Assembly (NCBI GenBank): GCA_028023455.1
Contig: JAQFVV010012489.1
Location: 2,359,881-2,423,880, forward strand
Reading direction: 5' to 3'
Source of the DNA: Epiperipatus broadwayi
Taxonomy: Eukaryota > Onychophora > Udeonychophora > Euonychophora > Peripatidae
DNA length: 64,000 nt
The position numbers and the translations under genes were made by a program. Positions 35,476 to 46,899 of this stretch are shown here, piece by piece. The notes under the pieces are model-generated. The model saw only the letters and a program-made list of their open reading frames with translations. It was not told the origin of the DNA and made no database searches. How positions within the stretch are numbered: position 1 is the first letter of the stretch; every line of letters begins with the position of its first letter.

Positions 35476-37723
35476 AATATATTTATCTTTACATAAATTA
35501 TCATTAGTGCACTTATTTGTATATATTTCTGGTTGAGTTTAATGTTTTATTTAATCCATATTTAACCTCTTAAAATATATAATCATGAAATTATTTGCTA
35601 ATTATAAATACACTACTTATGAAATATGTTCTTACAATTATATTGTTTAATATCTCATAAAAATATTAAATATAGAAATAAATTATATATAAATACAAAT
35701 TTTACAAATTTTCAAAAGTGAAAAAAAATATATATATAATATATAAATTACCTTATTACTAATTAAATGCTAGCTTACTGAAATATTTTAATTAACTATG
35801 AAGTAATTAAAATTAGAATTCACTAATCATTAGCCTTCTCAATATATCAACTTTTTTTCTTTTATCATACATGATGTAATTTTAATAAGCATAATTTTGA
35901 TAGAAATCAAAATAACTATTTCTTTTGACCTTGGATTTTTTTCACAGCTATACTTCTCTGACCAAATTTTTCTGAATTATATTCTTTATTGGTTTAATTT
36001 CTTTCATGACCCTCTATTAATTAATTGGTTGACTTTTATTTTTTACTGCCTTTTAGTTAGCAGACAAGCTATAATTCAGGGACACATTTCACCAATGACT
36101 ACATTTCTAGATTAGTAATGATAACTCAAATAAATTGGCAATCATCAAATAATATTACATTTTGCATCAGTAATGAATAATTTCCTCATGATTGCAATTG
36201 AAAAATGATAATGATAATATAGTTTTTTTCTAATGATTAATTTCCTTTCTTAAACTCATTGCTAACATTTTCTTTGTAAGAGAATTTTGCTATTGTTAAA
36301 AGTTGTTATTATTATAATAAACACCACAATATTCACTATATTTTGTTCCAAGTCTCCTTTGTGTATATCATACATTGCATATAATAGCTCACATTTTGTT
36401 GATAAATTATGATTAGAATTGAATATGGATTGTTTATTGACTTGCAGGTTAACTGTATTTTCAACACACATTAGTAGGATTATTTCCAACACATACTAGT
36501 AGCATTCTAGAATGAGCAAAATTTAAAATAATAATATTATTATTAATAATAAATTGAGGGGATATGTTTATATATATTTTACTGAATGCATGTATATTCA
36601 TTCATTGAAAAAAATAAAAATAAGAAAAATCTTAATGTATTGTGCTTTTATTTTTTAAGTAAAATGAAATGTCTGATTTCCACTGCAATTAAATATGCTC
36701 TGTGTAATACTGCCCATCAAATTTGGAAATGAATAATAAAGTATGTTTTCTTAACATAAACCAAATAATTTTTTTTAATAAACATAATTACATATGGTGC
36801 TCAGACATGGAAAAATGGCTACTTACATATTGTAAAATATAATAAATTTGAAAATTTTATTACTTTCTTTATATATTTATTGTAAATAGTGCATAATTGA
36901 AATCATATACATAGTGATACAGCATATTTTGTGGATTCTTTGAACTACTACTAATATTATTATTATTGTTATTACTACTACTATTATTACTATTACTACT
37001 TTGATGTCTTAAACTGCTAGTGATTTTGAACTGAATTTCACTTTTCTTAAACTGCAACTGTAATTGGGAAAACTAAAAAAGAATTGGTTGATATTATTTT
37101 TTTATCTTTTTATGTACCTTCAGTTTTCCTGCATATTAATTTATACAGGCTTGAAATCTAAAACAAACTACTTGTTGTTTCAAAAGTAGTTATTATGTTT
37201 ACGAAATGACATGTTTGTTTTTCAATCAGTCTCTGATTAATATCTTATTTTAATGCCAAATTCAATACAAAAGAAAATAATTTAAATGAGAATACGTTTT
37301 CCTTTTTGTACATTTTTAGTTTATAAAAATTAAAATTTATAAAGTTAAAATTTAAATTGCAGACATCCTTATATAAATTAATTATTAAATGAAAATATAT
37401 TCAACTTTGAATTTATACATTATTTTCAATAATGTTTAATTACATAAAATGGTATGTGAAATTTTTGTGAATTTTTATAGGTAATAAAATTTTATTTAGT
37501 AATTAATAATTTTATCCAACTAAAAATCCAATGCAATTGTTTTTTTTTTTATATCACAATAAATATTAATTTTATTCAAAATTTCTTTAAAACATTTCAT
37601 CATCTGTACTTAATTTTAATTATATCAAAAAAATTGAGTTTAATTCTTGAATCTTTTCAAATGTTTCAGAATTGAAAAAAAAAAAAAAAACTGTTTAAGT
37701 GATAAGGTATTTGTTTATAGGGT
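35476..37723. other. A+T-rich stretch with simple repeats
   Basis: Includes an (ACT/ATT)n triplet tract at about 36944-37001 that produces Asn/Ser runs on the minus strand. A frame at 35897-36115 is hydrophobic and follows TTTTTTTCACAG, but I do not trust it as an exon. Confidence 0.45.
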
Positions 37724-39104
37724 ACTTGGGTATTATTCCTGCAACCTAGGAAAGATAGGATGACTTTTTTACATATGCAATAAAGGCATAATGTAGTGAA
37801 CATTAAATAAACCCTTGTGATTTGAGTTTTTTTCCTCGTCAAAAACGTGTTTTTGAATGTGCACAAAACGTGTTTTGAAATGTGTCAACCGAAACTATTA
37901 TATAGGTGTTTTTTTTGGATATTTTGGTATTTTTTTTTTGATTCAAAAGTTTGTTGTTTGTACATTATAAATTTACCATTTGTTATTATTGTGAATGTGG
38001 TTTAACATTTTTAATTTCAACTGCATTATTTACCTCAGTGTTTTTTTTTTTTTTTTCCAATTTCAACTTGATTATTGATTGACTTCTGCGTTTTTGAATC
38101 TTTGAATTAAAAGTTTATTATTTAATTGTAATTGAATGAAGACGTTGACTTTGTTATTTGTTTATTCCAAAAATTAGATTGCCTGGCAGAATTCCATTTA
38201 GAGCATGTACTGGGCAATCACTTGTTCCACAAATCTTTCAGAGAAGGAGGAAGGAGCGGGGCGTACTACTGACAATCGCCATTTTGTATGCAAGAATCGT
38301 CTGCATAAGTGTATATTTCATAGAATATATTTTCTTTTTTAATTTTATAAAAATATATTTATGTTGGCTTTTTTTTTTATGGACCACGTATTTTTTTTTT
38401 TTTTTAATTGATCGAATTAAATAAGCATCAAATTTAGTTTGTGTCCGTGTACAATTTGTAAAAGTACGTGCATATCTCATATAATATTTTTTTTTGTTTT
38501 TGTAAAACTGTATTGAGTATTATTTCTGCAACCAAGGAAAGATAGAAGGACTTATTTGTTTATTCGAAAAATTAGATTGCCTGGCAGTATTTCATTTAGA
38601 GCATGCACTGGTCAATCACATGTTTGACAACTTTTTCGGAGGAGGAAGGACGCCGGGGGGGGGGGGGGCTGCTACTGACTATCGTCATTTTGTATGCAAG
38701 AATCGTCTGCGTAAGTATATATTTCATAGAATATATTTATTTTTATAAAAATATATATTTATGTTGGCTTTTTTCCCTCATGCACCCACGGACCACATAT
38801 TTTTTTTGTTGAAATTGATCAAATTAAGTAAGTGTCAAAAGTTAGCTTGCGTCCGTGTAGAATTCATAAATACGTGTTGATCTCATGGAATGTTTTTTAT
38901 ATTTTTTGTCTTTGTAAAACTGTATTGAGCATTATTTCTGCAACCAAGGAAAAATAGGATGACTTTTCACATTCGTATCAAAGCATTGCTAACTTTCTAA
39001 TGTTTGATGTTGCCAAAATAACAACATTAAAAAGTTCGCAGTGTATTGATACGAATGTGAAAAGTCCTCCTATCTTTCCTTGGTTGCAGGAATAATACCC
39101 AAGT
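37724..39104. mobile_element. Composite repeat element with inverted ends and tandem interior (family G)
   Basis: Ends ACTTGGGTATTATTCCTGCA...GGAAAGATAGGA.GAC are inverted copies (37724-37765; 39064-39104). Inside, a roughly 400-bp unit is tandemly repeated: GATTGCCTGGCAG at 38177 and 38575, CATTTTGTATGCAAGAATCG then TCTGCGTAAGT in both, and ATTATTTCTGCAACCAAGGA at 38519 and 38931. A G-run of 13 occurs near 38657. No transposase frame is seen; short Phe/Leu-rich frames are chance. Confidence 0.7.
38931..39104. repeat. Long hairpin at right end of family G element
   Basis: GACTTTTCACATTCGTATCA at 38959 pairs with its near-exact inverse at about 39045-39065, extended outward by the ATTATT.CTGCAACCAAGG arms. 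Arms total about 75 bp around a short centre. Confidence 0.75.
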
Positions 39105-41700
39105 TTTGGTATATATGAAATAAGTTGAAGCAAAATCAAATCTTCAAAGCACTGAATATATATATATAGTATAATGGTAACATTATTTAAGCTAAAATTT
39201 GAAGAGAAAATATATAATAATAAAGAAAATATATTTAGCTAAGAGAAAAGACATGGAGTTTAAAGTATTAAAAACCATATGTGAAATAAAACAGTGAGTG
39301 TGTGAAATACACATTAAAAGTTATAGCTAACTTTGTAGAATGAACTAAGTCATTATATATGTTATTGTAGAATTAAAACTGTAACATTAATAGACATTTT
39401 TTTAAAAATAATATATGATGAAAAACCATCTATATACACTAATTTTTATATACACCATAAAATGTTCAAATCATTCTTCTAAACGTTATATATTTTTCCG
39501 AAGCGCCCTCTATGAATAAATATAGAACAAAAGATTTCATGGTGTAATGATTAATTCATTTGCCTATTTGAGGTTTGAATATGAATGAACTTAGAAATAT
39601 ATTAGAAAATGATTTTCAGGAAAAGTTATATTTTTGTTCAGAAAGCTAACTCAAAGCCAACTCAAATAGTAATTCAATTATTGATCAGTAAAGCGGTGTC
39701 TAATTATATTTAGTTATCTTTAATTACAAAAACAGAATGATGTCATCCCTGTTACTGTTCATCTGATAAGAAATGCAGATTTTTTGCCTGCAGTGGAAAA
39801 TATTTAAGACTAATATTTTATCTTTTATCATGCAGAAAAATTAAATTATATCAGCAACTGATTTTGCAAACTTTTTTTTATTATGCTGCTGTAATTTTAT
39901 ATTTAAAAGTGTAAGTTATAAATGAGCTTTTTTAAGCAAATTTAATTTTTATACAAGTTCTAAATTACAATTTTTATTTAAAATCTACTTTTATATAAAA
40001 GCAATTTCAGAATAGTAAAGTATATAATAGCTTCTTTACTGTATTGACTTTCAATTTTAAGATAGAATTTTTTAAATCGAAAGTGATAGAAACTGATATT
40101 CTCTTTACACTTGCCTTTTATAGGATGGTTTTAAATGTTAATTTAGTTACCAAAAAAAAAAATATATAACCCGTAGTTAGATTTTTAAGACGTGGTTTTA
40201 AAACCATGCTCACATGTAAAGAGTATTAAACATACGATTTTTACGTTTAAGTTTATTTAAAAAATTGAGCATTAAAAGATAAAGATATTGAATACATATT
40301 TTTATATAATCACAATAAGACTCTTCTTGAAGCTAGATCTCATTAAAGTTTAGATTTAGCTATGAAATTGAGATGCATACAATTGCAAATTATTATAAAA
40401 AATAAATAAACGTTTCCGTTTGGTAATAGTACTCTATTGCTTAATTATTTCATCGGTCTTTAGAAAAATAATCCACTTATAACAATGATAAGTTGAACTA
40501 AATATAAACTTTATTATCTTTGTAATACTATATGTGTTAATTTTTCTGCCTCAAACAGAATTGCATATCAAAGCAAAAGGGTACTATGATTAATTGACAG
40601 TACCCTATCCAGATTCGTCACAGATTGAAGCTGATAATTTTCGGGGCGTCAAGCTTGGATAGAGTCCCAAGTTTAGAAAAAAAAGAAAGAATGGTCTATA
40701 CAGTCACTCAGGGTTAAAAATTTCTCTAATTACAAAAAGATGGTTAATCAATTTCCATTTATTAAAGTAATGTACAAAAAGTTATTTGTTAATTTATTTT
40801 ACGTAAAAATAAACCAAGAATGAAAATTGTTACAATATCAAATTTTGTTACATTTTTTACTTTAAAAGAAGTTATAATAAAATTTAATTGCATTCTCTAT
40901 CTTTTATTTTATTTTTATAAAACCTAATATGTTTTGTCTTTTATGGTTAAGCATCACACTCAAAAAAAGCAATATGTCAGTCTATATTATGATTCTGGTC
41001 CACCACATTGAAGGCTTACTCAGCTGTCTCTGAATGTAAATAATAAAACCTTTTCAGTTGCAGACATTAAAAACATTTTGTTAATTAATTACACATACAA
41101 ATGAAAAGAAAGAAAGGAAGATTACAATTTTAAAGCTGATTAAATTCTCAATAAAATTTAATTAATTTTTTATTTTCTTTTTGTTATAACAAAGTTTAAT
41201 AGTATAAACATTTTTTTGGTTTATTAGACTATGGACTCAAAACTGGCCACCAATGATGTCTTATGCACATGTTATAGTCAATGTTCTAAAAAATTCTATA
41301 TTGTAACTCAAACTAGGATTTCATTAATCAGCTTTTTTTTGTTAAAAATTTAATTTAATAGTTAATGCTCATGTTCTATTCTTATGAAAGTTTTATTGAT
41401 AAATATAACATTTCATAATGATATTTAAATATCGTTTGTTTTTACTTTAATAATAAATATGGGAAACTATTTTTTATAAGAAAATAATTTCTAACTCTTC
41501 AAACAATAGATTTCTTTAATTTTTTTACTTCAATTTAAGCACAACATTAAAATAAAAAATTTACTTTTACTGTAAATTTTCTATTACATTGTTTATGGTT
41601 GATGTTATTATAACAATAATATTGCAATGTTTTGAAATTAAAATTATGATGAATATACTTATATTTTTTGTGTCTGATATTATTATAAAAAAAATCATTG
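39105..41700. other. A+T-rich stretch with a family-D relic
   Basis: 39461-39523 (AATGTTCAAATCATTCTTCT...GCGCCCTCTATGAATAAATA) is a single arm of family D. A CpG-containing hairpin-like patch lies at 40600-40665 (GTACCCTATCCA ... TGGATAGAGTCCC). No gene recognised. Confidence 0.45.
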
Positions 41701-42780
41701 CACTATCCTTCAAGTTAAAAGATTCTTCAAGTTTAGTCCACATTTGCTAATCCATAGCTTCTCTTACATCATTTTAATAACTTCTATGTCTTATTTACCT
41801 ATCTCACATATCAACTCTTCCTAGGTTTTTTTTTATAACATTTTGGGATTTAGTTTAAGACTTCATTTTACTAATACCTCATTTAAAAATATTCCAGTCT
41901 CTTAAATTTTTTTTTGGCTATGACAATAATATATGTTGCCTACTCTTGACTATTTCATATTCCATCACTTCTCATTACTTCCACCTTATATTTTTACATA
42001 CTTTGTAAGGTTTAAAATCTCTGCATTGTTCAACTCTTAAACATCCAAATCTCACATCTAGATATAAGAATTGGTAAAACATATTTATTAAACACTTCCA
42101 TTTTTACACAACATTAGTGTATTTTATTTAAATATTAACTTAAATCAGGGGTCCCCAACCTTTTTGTACTTAAGAGCACATTCTATAATTACAGCCAAGT
42201 GGCGGGCACCATTTATTTTATCAACCAGGTGGTGGGCACCATTTATTTTTTCAATGCAAATTTATAGTTGGATATTGTTAATAATACACATAATGTACAA
42301 AAAAATATTTATTTCAAAAATAAAATTTTAACAGATAATTAATGTTTATATTATTACGTTGTAAAAGTATAGTATGCCCTACAATTTGATTACAAAATAA
42401 TACAATAATTTAAAAGAAATTTTAAAAATTAAAATTTATTTGTATCAGATAAATAATTTTTTATCATGTTCGGATAGCGGCGGGCACACGTAAAATGGTC
42501 TGATGGCACCATGGTGCCCGTGGGTATAGGGTTGGGGATCCCTGACTTATATCAAAAATATTACATTCAAGTTTAATTTTATGATTAATTTCATTCATTA
42601 TGTTACCATATACTTTAATAATTAAACCAGTATTATTATAATCTTTTACATTTACATAAAACATCACTGGTACTATTTCAGTCTTTAGCAACTACATTTA
42701 GTCACAACATTTTGCTTTTACTTGATAACTCTTGTAACATTTATTGAAGCTCTGAGCATTGTTTGATTTTTTGAATATTT
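41700..42780 (-). mobile_element. Heavily decayed RTE-like LINE (copy C), split by a hAT element
   Basis: Minus-strand words follow the LINE order: GTTCAATCC-type end, CTTCTCTTACATCAT, GATTTAGTTTAAGACTTCA, AACACATTTATTAAA-type block near 42080, then after the hAT element ATTAATTTCATTCATTATGT (NIMNEINH when translated) and CTTGATAACTCTTGTAACAT near 42720. No intact motif remains. Confidence 0.65.
42146..42544. mobile_element. hAT-type miniature element (copy 2), inserted in LINE copy C
   Basis: Ends CAGGGGTCCCCAACCTTTTT and (reversed) CAGGGATCCCCAACCC enclose 399 bp. Flanking 8-mers ACTTAAAT (42138-42145) and ACTTATAT (42545-42552) differ at one site. It contains a local duplication of GG.GGGCACCATTTATTTT and about 100 bp extra relative to copy 1. 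Confidence 0.9.
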
Positions 42781-43406
42781 TTGATATGACCGATGTTTTG
42801 AAATATCAGTTATATAGTTAGAGGATACTATCAAATTCTGAAAAATATCTTTCAAAATGCAATAAAAATGATTAAATTAAATAGTGACACTAAAAAGATT
42901 AACAATGATAAAGGAATATAAAACAATGATTCCATATCTTTAAAATTTTTATAGTTGTTTTATGGGATATATTTTGTAAAAGAAAATAATGAATTAAAGA
43001 AATAAAAATATTTTAATTATATTATAAAGTTGTTACTTAATTATATTAACTATTTTAATATATATATATCTTTATGCAATTTAGCAATGTATAATAGCTT
43101 TAGATAAAAATGATTAGCTATAGTAATTAGATTTTAATACAATTTGGACTTATTATTTTGAAAACCACATATTTGAACACTTCTATTTCCAAAGCTCTTT
43201 TAGATCAGTCAACATGGCATTGCAAAAACTGTATGCATAAATTAGAATTACTACATACTCCTCAATGAAAAAGTTGAATTATTAAAAATATTAGATCAAG
43301 ATATATTTACCCATATGCTATGTGATAACCTATATTAAGTATTTTTTTTAACTCATGCACATAAAATTATAAAATGTGCAATATTACATTTAAAAAAAAA
43401 AAAGAC
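42781..43406. other. A+T-rich stretch, possible LINE remnant
   Basis: 42840-43000 has faint LINE-like words but too decayed to assign. Nothing else recognised. Confidence 0.35.
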
Positions 43407-43410
43407 TGGT

Positions 43411-43501
43411 CAAGCGTTGGTGGTCAAGTGGTCAGCACAGCTGCTTTACAAGCAGTTGTCCTGGCTTCACTTTCCGGCCGATGCTTTGACACATGAAAAA
43501 A
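43411..43501 (+). mobile_element. tRNA-derived SINE with a different tRNA head (family 1b)
   Basis: GCGTTGGTGGTCAAGTGGTC is an A-box region; CTGCTTTACAAGCAG forms an anticodon-arm-like hairpin (loop TTTACAA, TAC triplet, Val-like); CTGGCTTCACTTTCCGG stands for the T arm; it ends GCCGATGCTTTGACACATGA plus A tail, the same tail as family 1. Mutated B-box and A tail argue against a working tRNA gene. Confidence 0.75.
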
Positions 43502-44574
43502 AATATGACTATTGCATCCACCAATATAGGAATATATATGGTCAAAGAGTATCATATTTGTATACATCCTTTTATCAAGAAGTTCAATGTATTCACAAGA
43601 TGTGAAAATAAGACAGAGATCCACAACTATACATAATATCAAAATTAAAAAAATATGATTCTATAATGAAGATGTAAAAAGTATGGTAATGTCCGAATAC
43701 AATCATGTCTTTTAACTAGATGTAGCAAAACATGTACTTGGAATATTTTCTTTTTTCCAAAAAAGATATACTGTTAAATCATATTAGCATGTTATTGATT
43801 CTAAACTGAATAATAAACATTGAAATTTGCAATTTTACTCAAGACCTTTGCCCTCAAAATGACTCCAGAAAAATAATGTCAGAGATACAATTACTTTTAC
43901 ATTAATGCACATTTCTAAAATAACATAAAAATAGACATAATTTTTATTATAAATTACTTTACCACATGAATGATGTAAAATTTATTCATAATCAAGTAAT
44001 TTAAAGTAAGTAATGAATTTAAATTAATTGGTTTAAAGCAATATTCACTAATAAATTTAAGGAGATATTCTTAAAAGCTTTTTATAAACTTTTTTTAAAT
44101 AGACCATAATTTATGAACTATATAATGGGACTAGTTCAGTATCAAATCTCTTAAACATACAAACATAATTTCTTTTTTTAAATTGCATTTTTTATTTAAT
44201 TAATATTTAAAGCAATATTTGCTAATAGGTTTCATTTAAATAACATTATCATATTATCTTTGATTTTAAGCATTTCCCTATCTCACCATTATCATTACAA
44301 GCATTGTTTTAGGACTTTATTTATTTTAGGTAAATTTTCTGGATCTAAAAAGGATTGTGGATCAAAGGTTATGAACTAATGTGACATATTTGTATATGTG
44401 TATATATATAAATTTATCTTATTTTTACTTGCATAAGTACTATTATTTTTTTTAGCTTATTTTTATAAACTTCTTATTGATATTTTATATGTTTTAACTA
44501 TGTATTTTTTAAAAATAAAAATGTCCTTTCATTAAAAGCTATTGTTTTAAAAATAAAAATTGTAAATATAATGA
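43502..44574. other. A+T-rich stretch with no recognisable gene
   Basis: Nothing beyond low-complexity sequence is seen. Confidence 0.45.
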
Positions 44575-44943
44575 TAATTAACTATTATATACAATCTTTC
44601 AATCCACAGAAGTACTGTTGGTTAATTCCTCCTCAACTGCCAGTTATATTGAAAAAACATAACGGAAGCAAACATCATCAACTCAGATCCCATGAATTCC
44701 GAATTTTAACATTAGCAGCTCATCTATTAATCATATTCCTTCTATTTATTAAGGAGGCAATTTTAATCAATAGAAATAAAATGAATATAATTAATAGACA
44801 AATTGCTAATGTTAAAATTCAGAATTCATGGGATTTGAGTTGATGACGTTCTTATATTTTTTGAATTAAACGGCAGTTGAGGAGAGTTAGGGAATTAACC
44901 AAAAGTACTTCTGCAGATTGGGAGACTATATAATAGTTAATTA
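44575..44943. mobile_element. Foldback element, family F
   Basis: Arms 44575-44717 and 44804-44943 (about 140 bp) are inverted copies: AACTATTATATA, CAGAAGTACT, AATTCCTCCTCAACTGCC, CATGAATTC.GAATTTTAAC. The 90-codon frame across it is a translation of the arm. Centre about 86 bp. Confidence 0.85.
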
Positions 44944-45084
44944 CTGTTATATTTATTATTTTTATTGTTAGTACATATATATAATTATTATAAGAATAAT
45001 AATTTTTTTTTTCAAAATACTATTCAAATACTTAAAGAATTATATGATGAAATTAAAATTCTATGTGTACTAATATAAATGATT

Positions 45085-46740
45085 AATCTGTATGTCCAGC
45101 TTATCTCCATTTCAATGTTTTAATTCAACACTATCAATAACACCCACATTTCTCTCATCTGTATATTTTGCTTATGAGCCCTTTTTGTAATTTCAACAAT
45201 ATATATATCTTCATATGCTTTAGTGTAATTAACAATTTTTATATTATTGTTCTTTAAGAATCCTAGTTTCCAATTCATATGTAAAAATTCATAAAACATA
45301 TTTCCAAAAAAATTTTTCCTTTTCAAATACATAAGCAAATTTTCTTTTAAAAATTAGTTATTTTACTAAAAATATTCTATCCAAATTTAATTCATGATTA
45401 ATTTCATCTGTTATGTTTTGTTCATATTAACCCTGACCAAAATATTTGTGATTGCTAACTTCTTCCAAATAATTATGGTTTATCTTCATTTTCTCTTTTG
45501 TTAAAAAGCTTTCATCATTAGTTTAGTCTTTTTCAAAAATTTTGGTTTTATATCCATGATTTCATCTGATAACTCTTGTATTACTTCATGAAGCTCTGAA
45601 TCTGTTATTCATAAAAACAACAGCATCATCTACAAAATCTAGATAATTTGGAATCTGATTTATTATTTCCTTTGGATTCTATTTTGATTCACAAAATGCT
45701 TCCTGTAAATTGTGAATCAGTTTGTCATACATTATTGTTAATGTTAATTTTCTCAGTATTATTATATGATGTAATCACTATTGTCACATTTAAATAAATA
45801 TTAACAAAAATGATAATATCTTAAATCTAAGTTTTAAAGTTTCAAAGCTTTAATTGTAGCTTAAAACTTATAAAGCCAAATTAATTTCATAATTAAAACA
45901 AGAAAAACTCTCCATACAGTAGTGCCACTCAATGCAAGCCGGAGTAATTAATGAATGCCAGAAGGCTTGTGCATAAAATCCGTATCTAGTGCCTAATCAT
46001 TCAATATCCCCAGACTAGTTTCTGGCTTGTGGCCTTCATCAATGAAAAGCTTTGGATCTGAGGCACTAGATAAGAATTTTATGCACAAGCCTTCTGACAT
46101 TCATTTATTACTCTGGTTTGCACTGAGTGGCACTGCTGTATGGAGAGTTTTGCCTGTTTTAATAACAGTTATGAGCAAGCATAAGAAATAGTGATCATGT
46201 GATGTTTAGTAGTTTAATTTCATAATCTATAAACCTATAACTTAACAGTGACTTTTATTTATTAATCTTTTATATAATTTCTCTTAATACTTCTATGTGA
46301 TGTATTATATTAAATCAACTTATAAATTCAACTTGTTGCTTTGTTTGTTTAAATCCAAAGTTCTCTGTAGATGAATTGTAATTAAGGTCCTAGTGAAGGT
46401 CTGATATAGAAATGATGGAAGATTAATAGATTTGTAATTTTTAATACCATTTTTCTCATTATTCTTGGTAGTAATAACTTTTAAATGGCATGTTTTTATG
46501 CATATGCCCTGTTCATTAAACAGTACTTTTTTGTTTGTTAAAAGCAGCTGCAGATCAGTCGTAAAGGTGTTGCATCTTAGCATATATGTCTGACTTTCTG
46601 TTCAGGCATTTACCAAAATATTTAAATCAATTCATATTCCTAATGTGATAATCATTCAGCCTAAAAATTGCTCAATATTTTTCTCTTCTCACTGGTTGAT
46701 GGACTTTTTTAAAACATTAATTACTAAGCAAAAGTTTTTA
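45085..46740 (-). mobile_element. Decayed RTE-like LINE (copy D), split by a family-B retroposon
   Basis: From left to right the plus strand shows complements of LINE segments: CTCATCTG...CTTATGAG, ATTAATTTCATCTGTTATGT, TCTGATAACTCTTGTATTAC, ACAGCATCATCTACAAAATC (the FADD-box region, here decayed), GATTCACAAAATGCTTCCTG, then after the insertion TGTTTAAATCCAAAGTTCTC and CTGTAGATGAATTGTAATTA. Same orientation and order as copy B 30660-31700. Confidence 0.75.
45894..46213. mobile_element. Hairpin retroposon, family B, short complete copy
   Basis: Inverted arms: AAAACTCTCCATACAGTAGT...AATGCCAGAAGGCTTGTGCA at left, inverse at right, around GACTAGTTTCTGGCTTGTGG. The right end extends through AACAGTTATGAGCAAGCATA to GATCATGTGATG. 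Perfect 13-bp direct repeats TTAATTTCATAAT (45881-45893, 46214-46226) flank it. It interrupts LINE copy D. Confidence 0.88.
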
Positions 46741-46899
46741 TAAAATGCATTAAAACTTTAAAAACATTATTAGATCAAATTGTGAATTGACAAATATAGC
46801 ACAAACATTAGTATATTGCAAATCAGGGACCTTAAAAAGATTAAGTTATTGTTTGTAATTTTAATCTGTTCAAATTAAAACTACTATCAACTATGTTAT

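Noticed and set aside
35897-36115. Hydrophobic 72-codon frame after TTTTTTTCACAG as a terminal host exon
   Set aside because: Composition is as expected for chance in A+T-rich DNA; no donor partner or family resemblance.
38657-38669. Run of G as a quadruplex or regulatory element
   Set aside because: A simple homopolymer that may vary or be an assembly artefact; no further support.
40600-40665. CpG-containing hairpin as a possible structured RNA or terminator
   Set aside because: Stem is short and mismatched; no second copy or promoter elements seen.
41000-41060. Minus-strand AG followed by RQLSKPSMWWTRIII and a stop as a last exon
   Set aside because: Only 15 codons and no supporting upstream exon.
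43411-43501. Functional tRNA-Val gene
   Set aside because: The B-box is mutated, there is an A-rich tail and the 3' end is shared with the SINE family.
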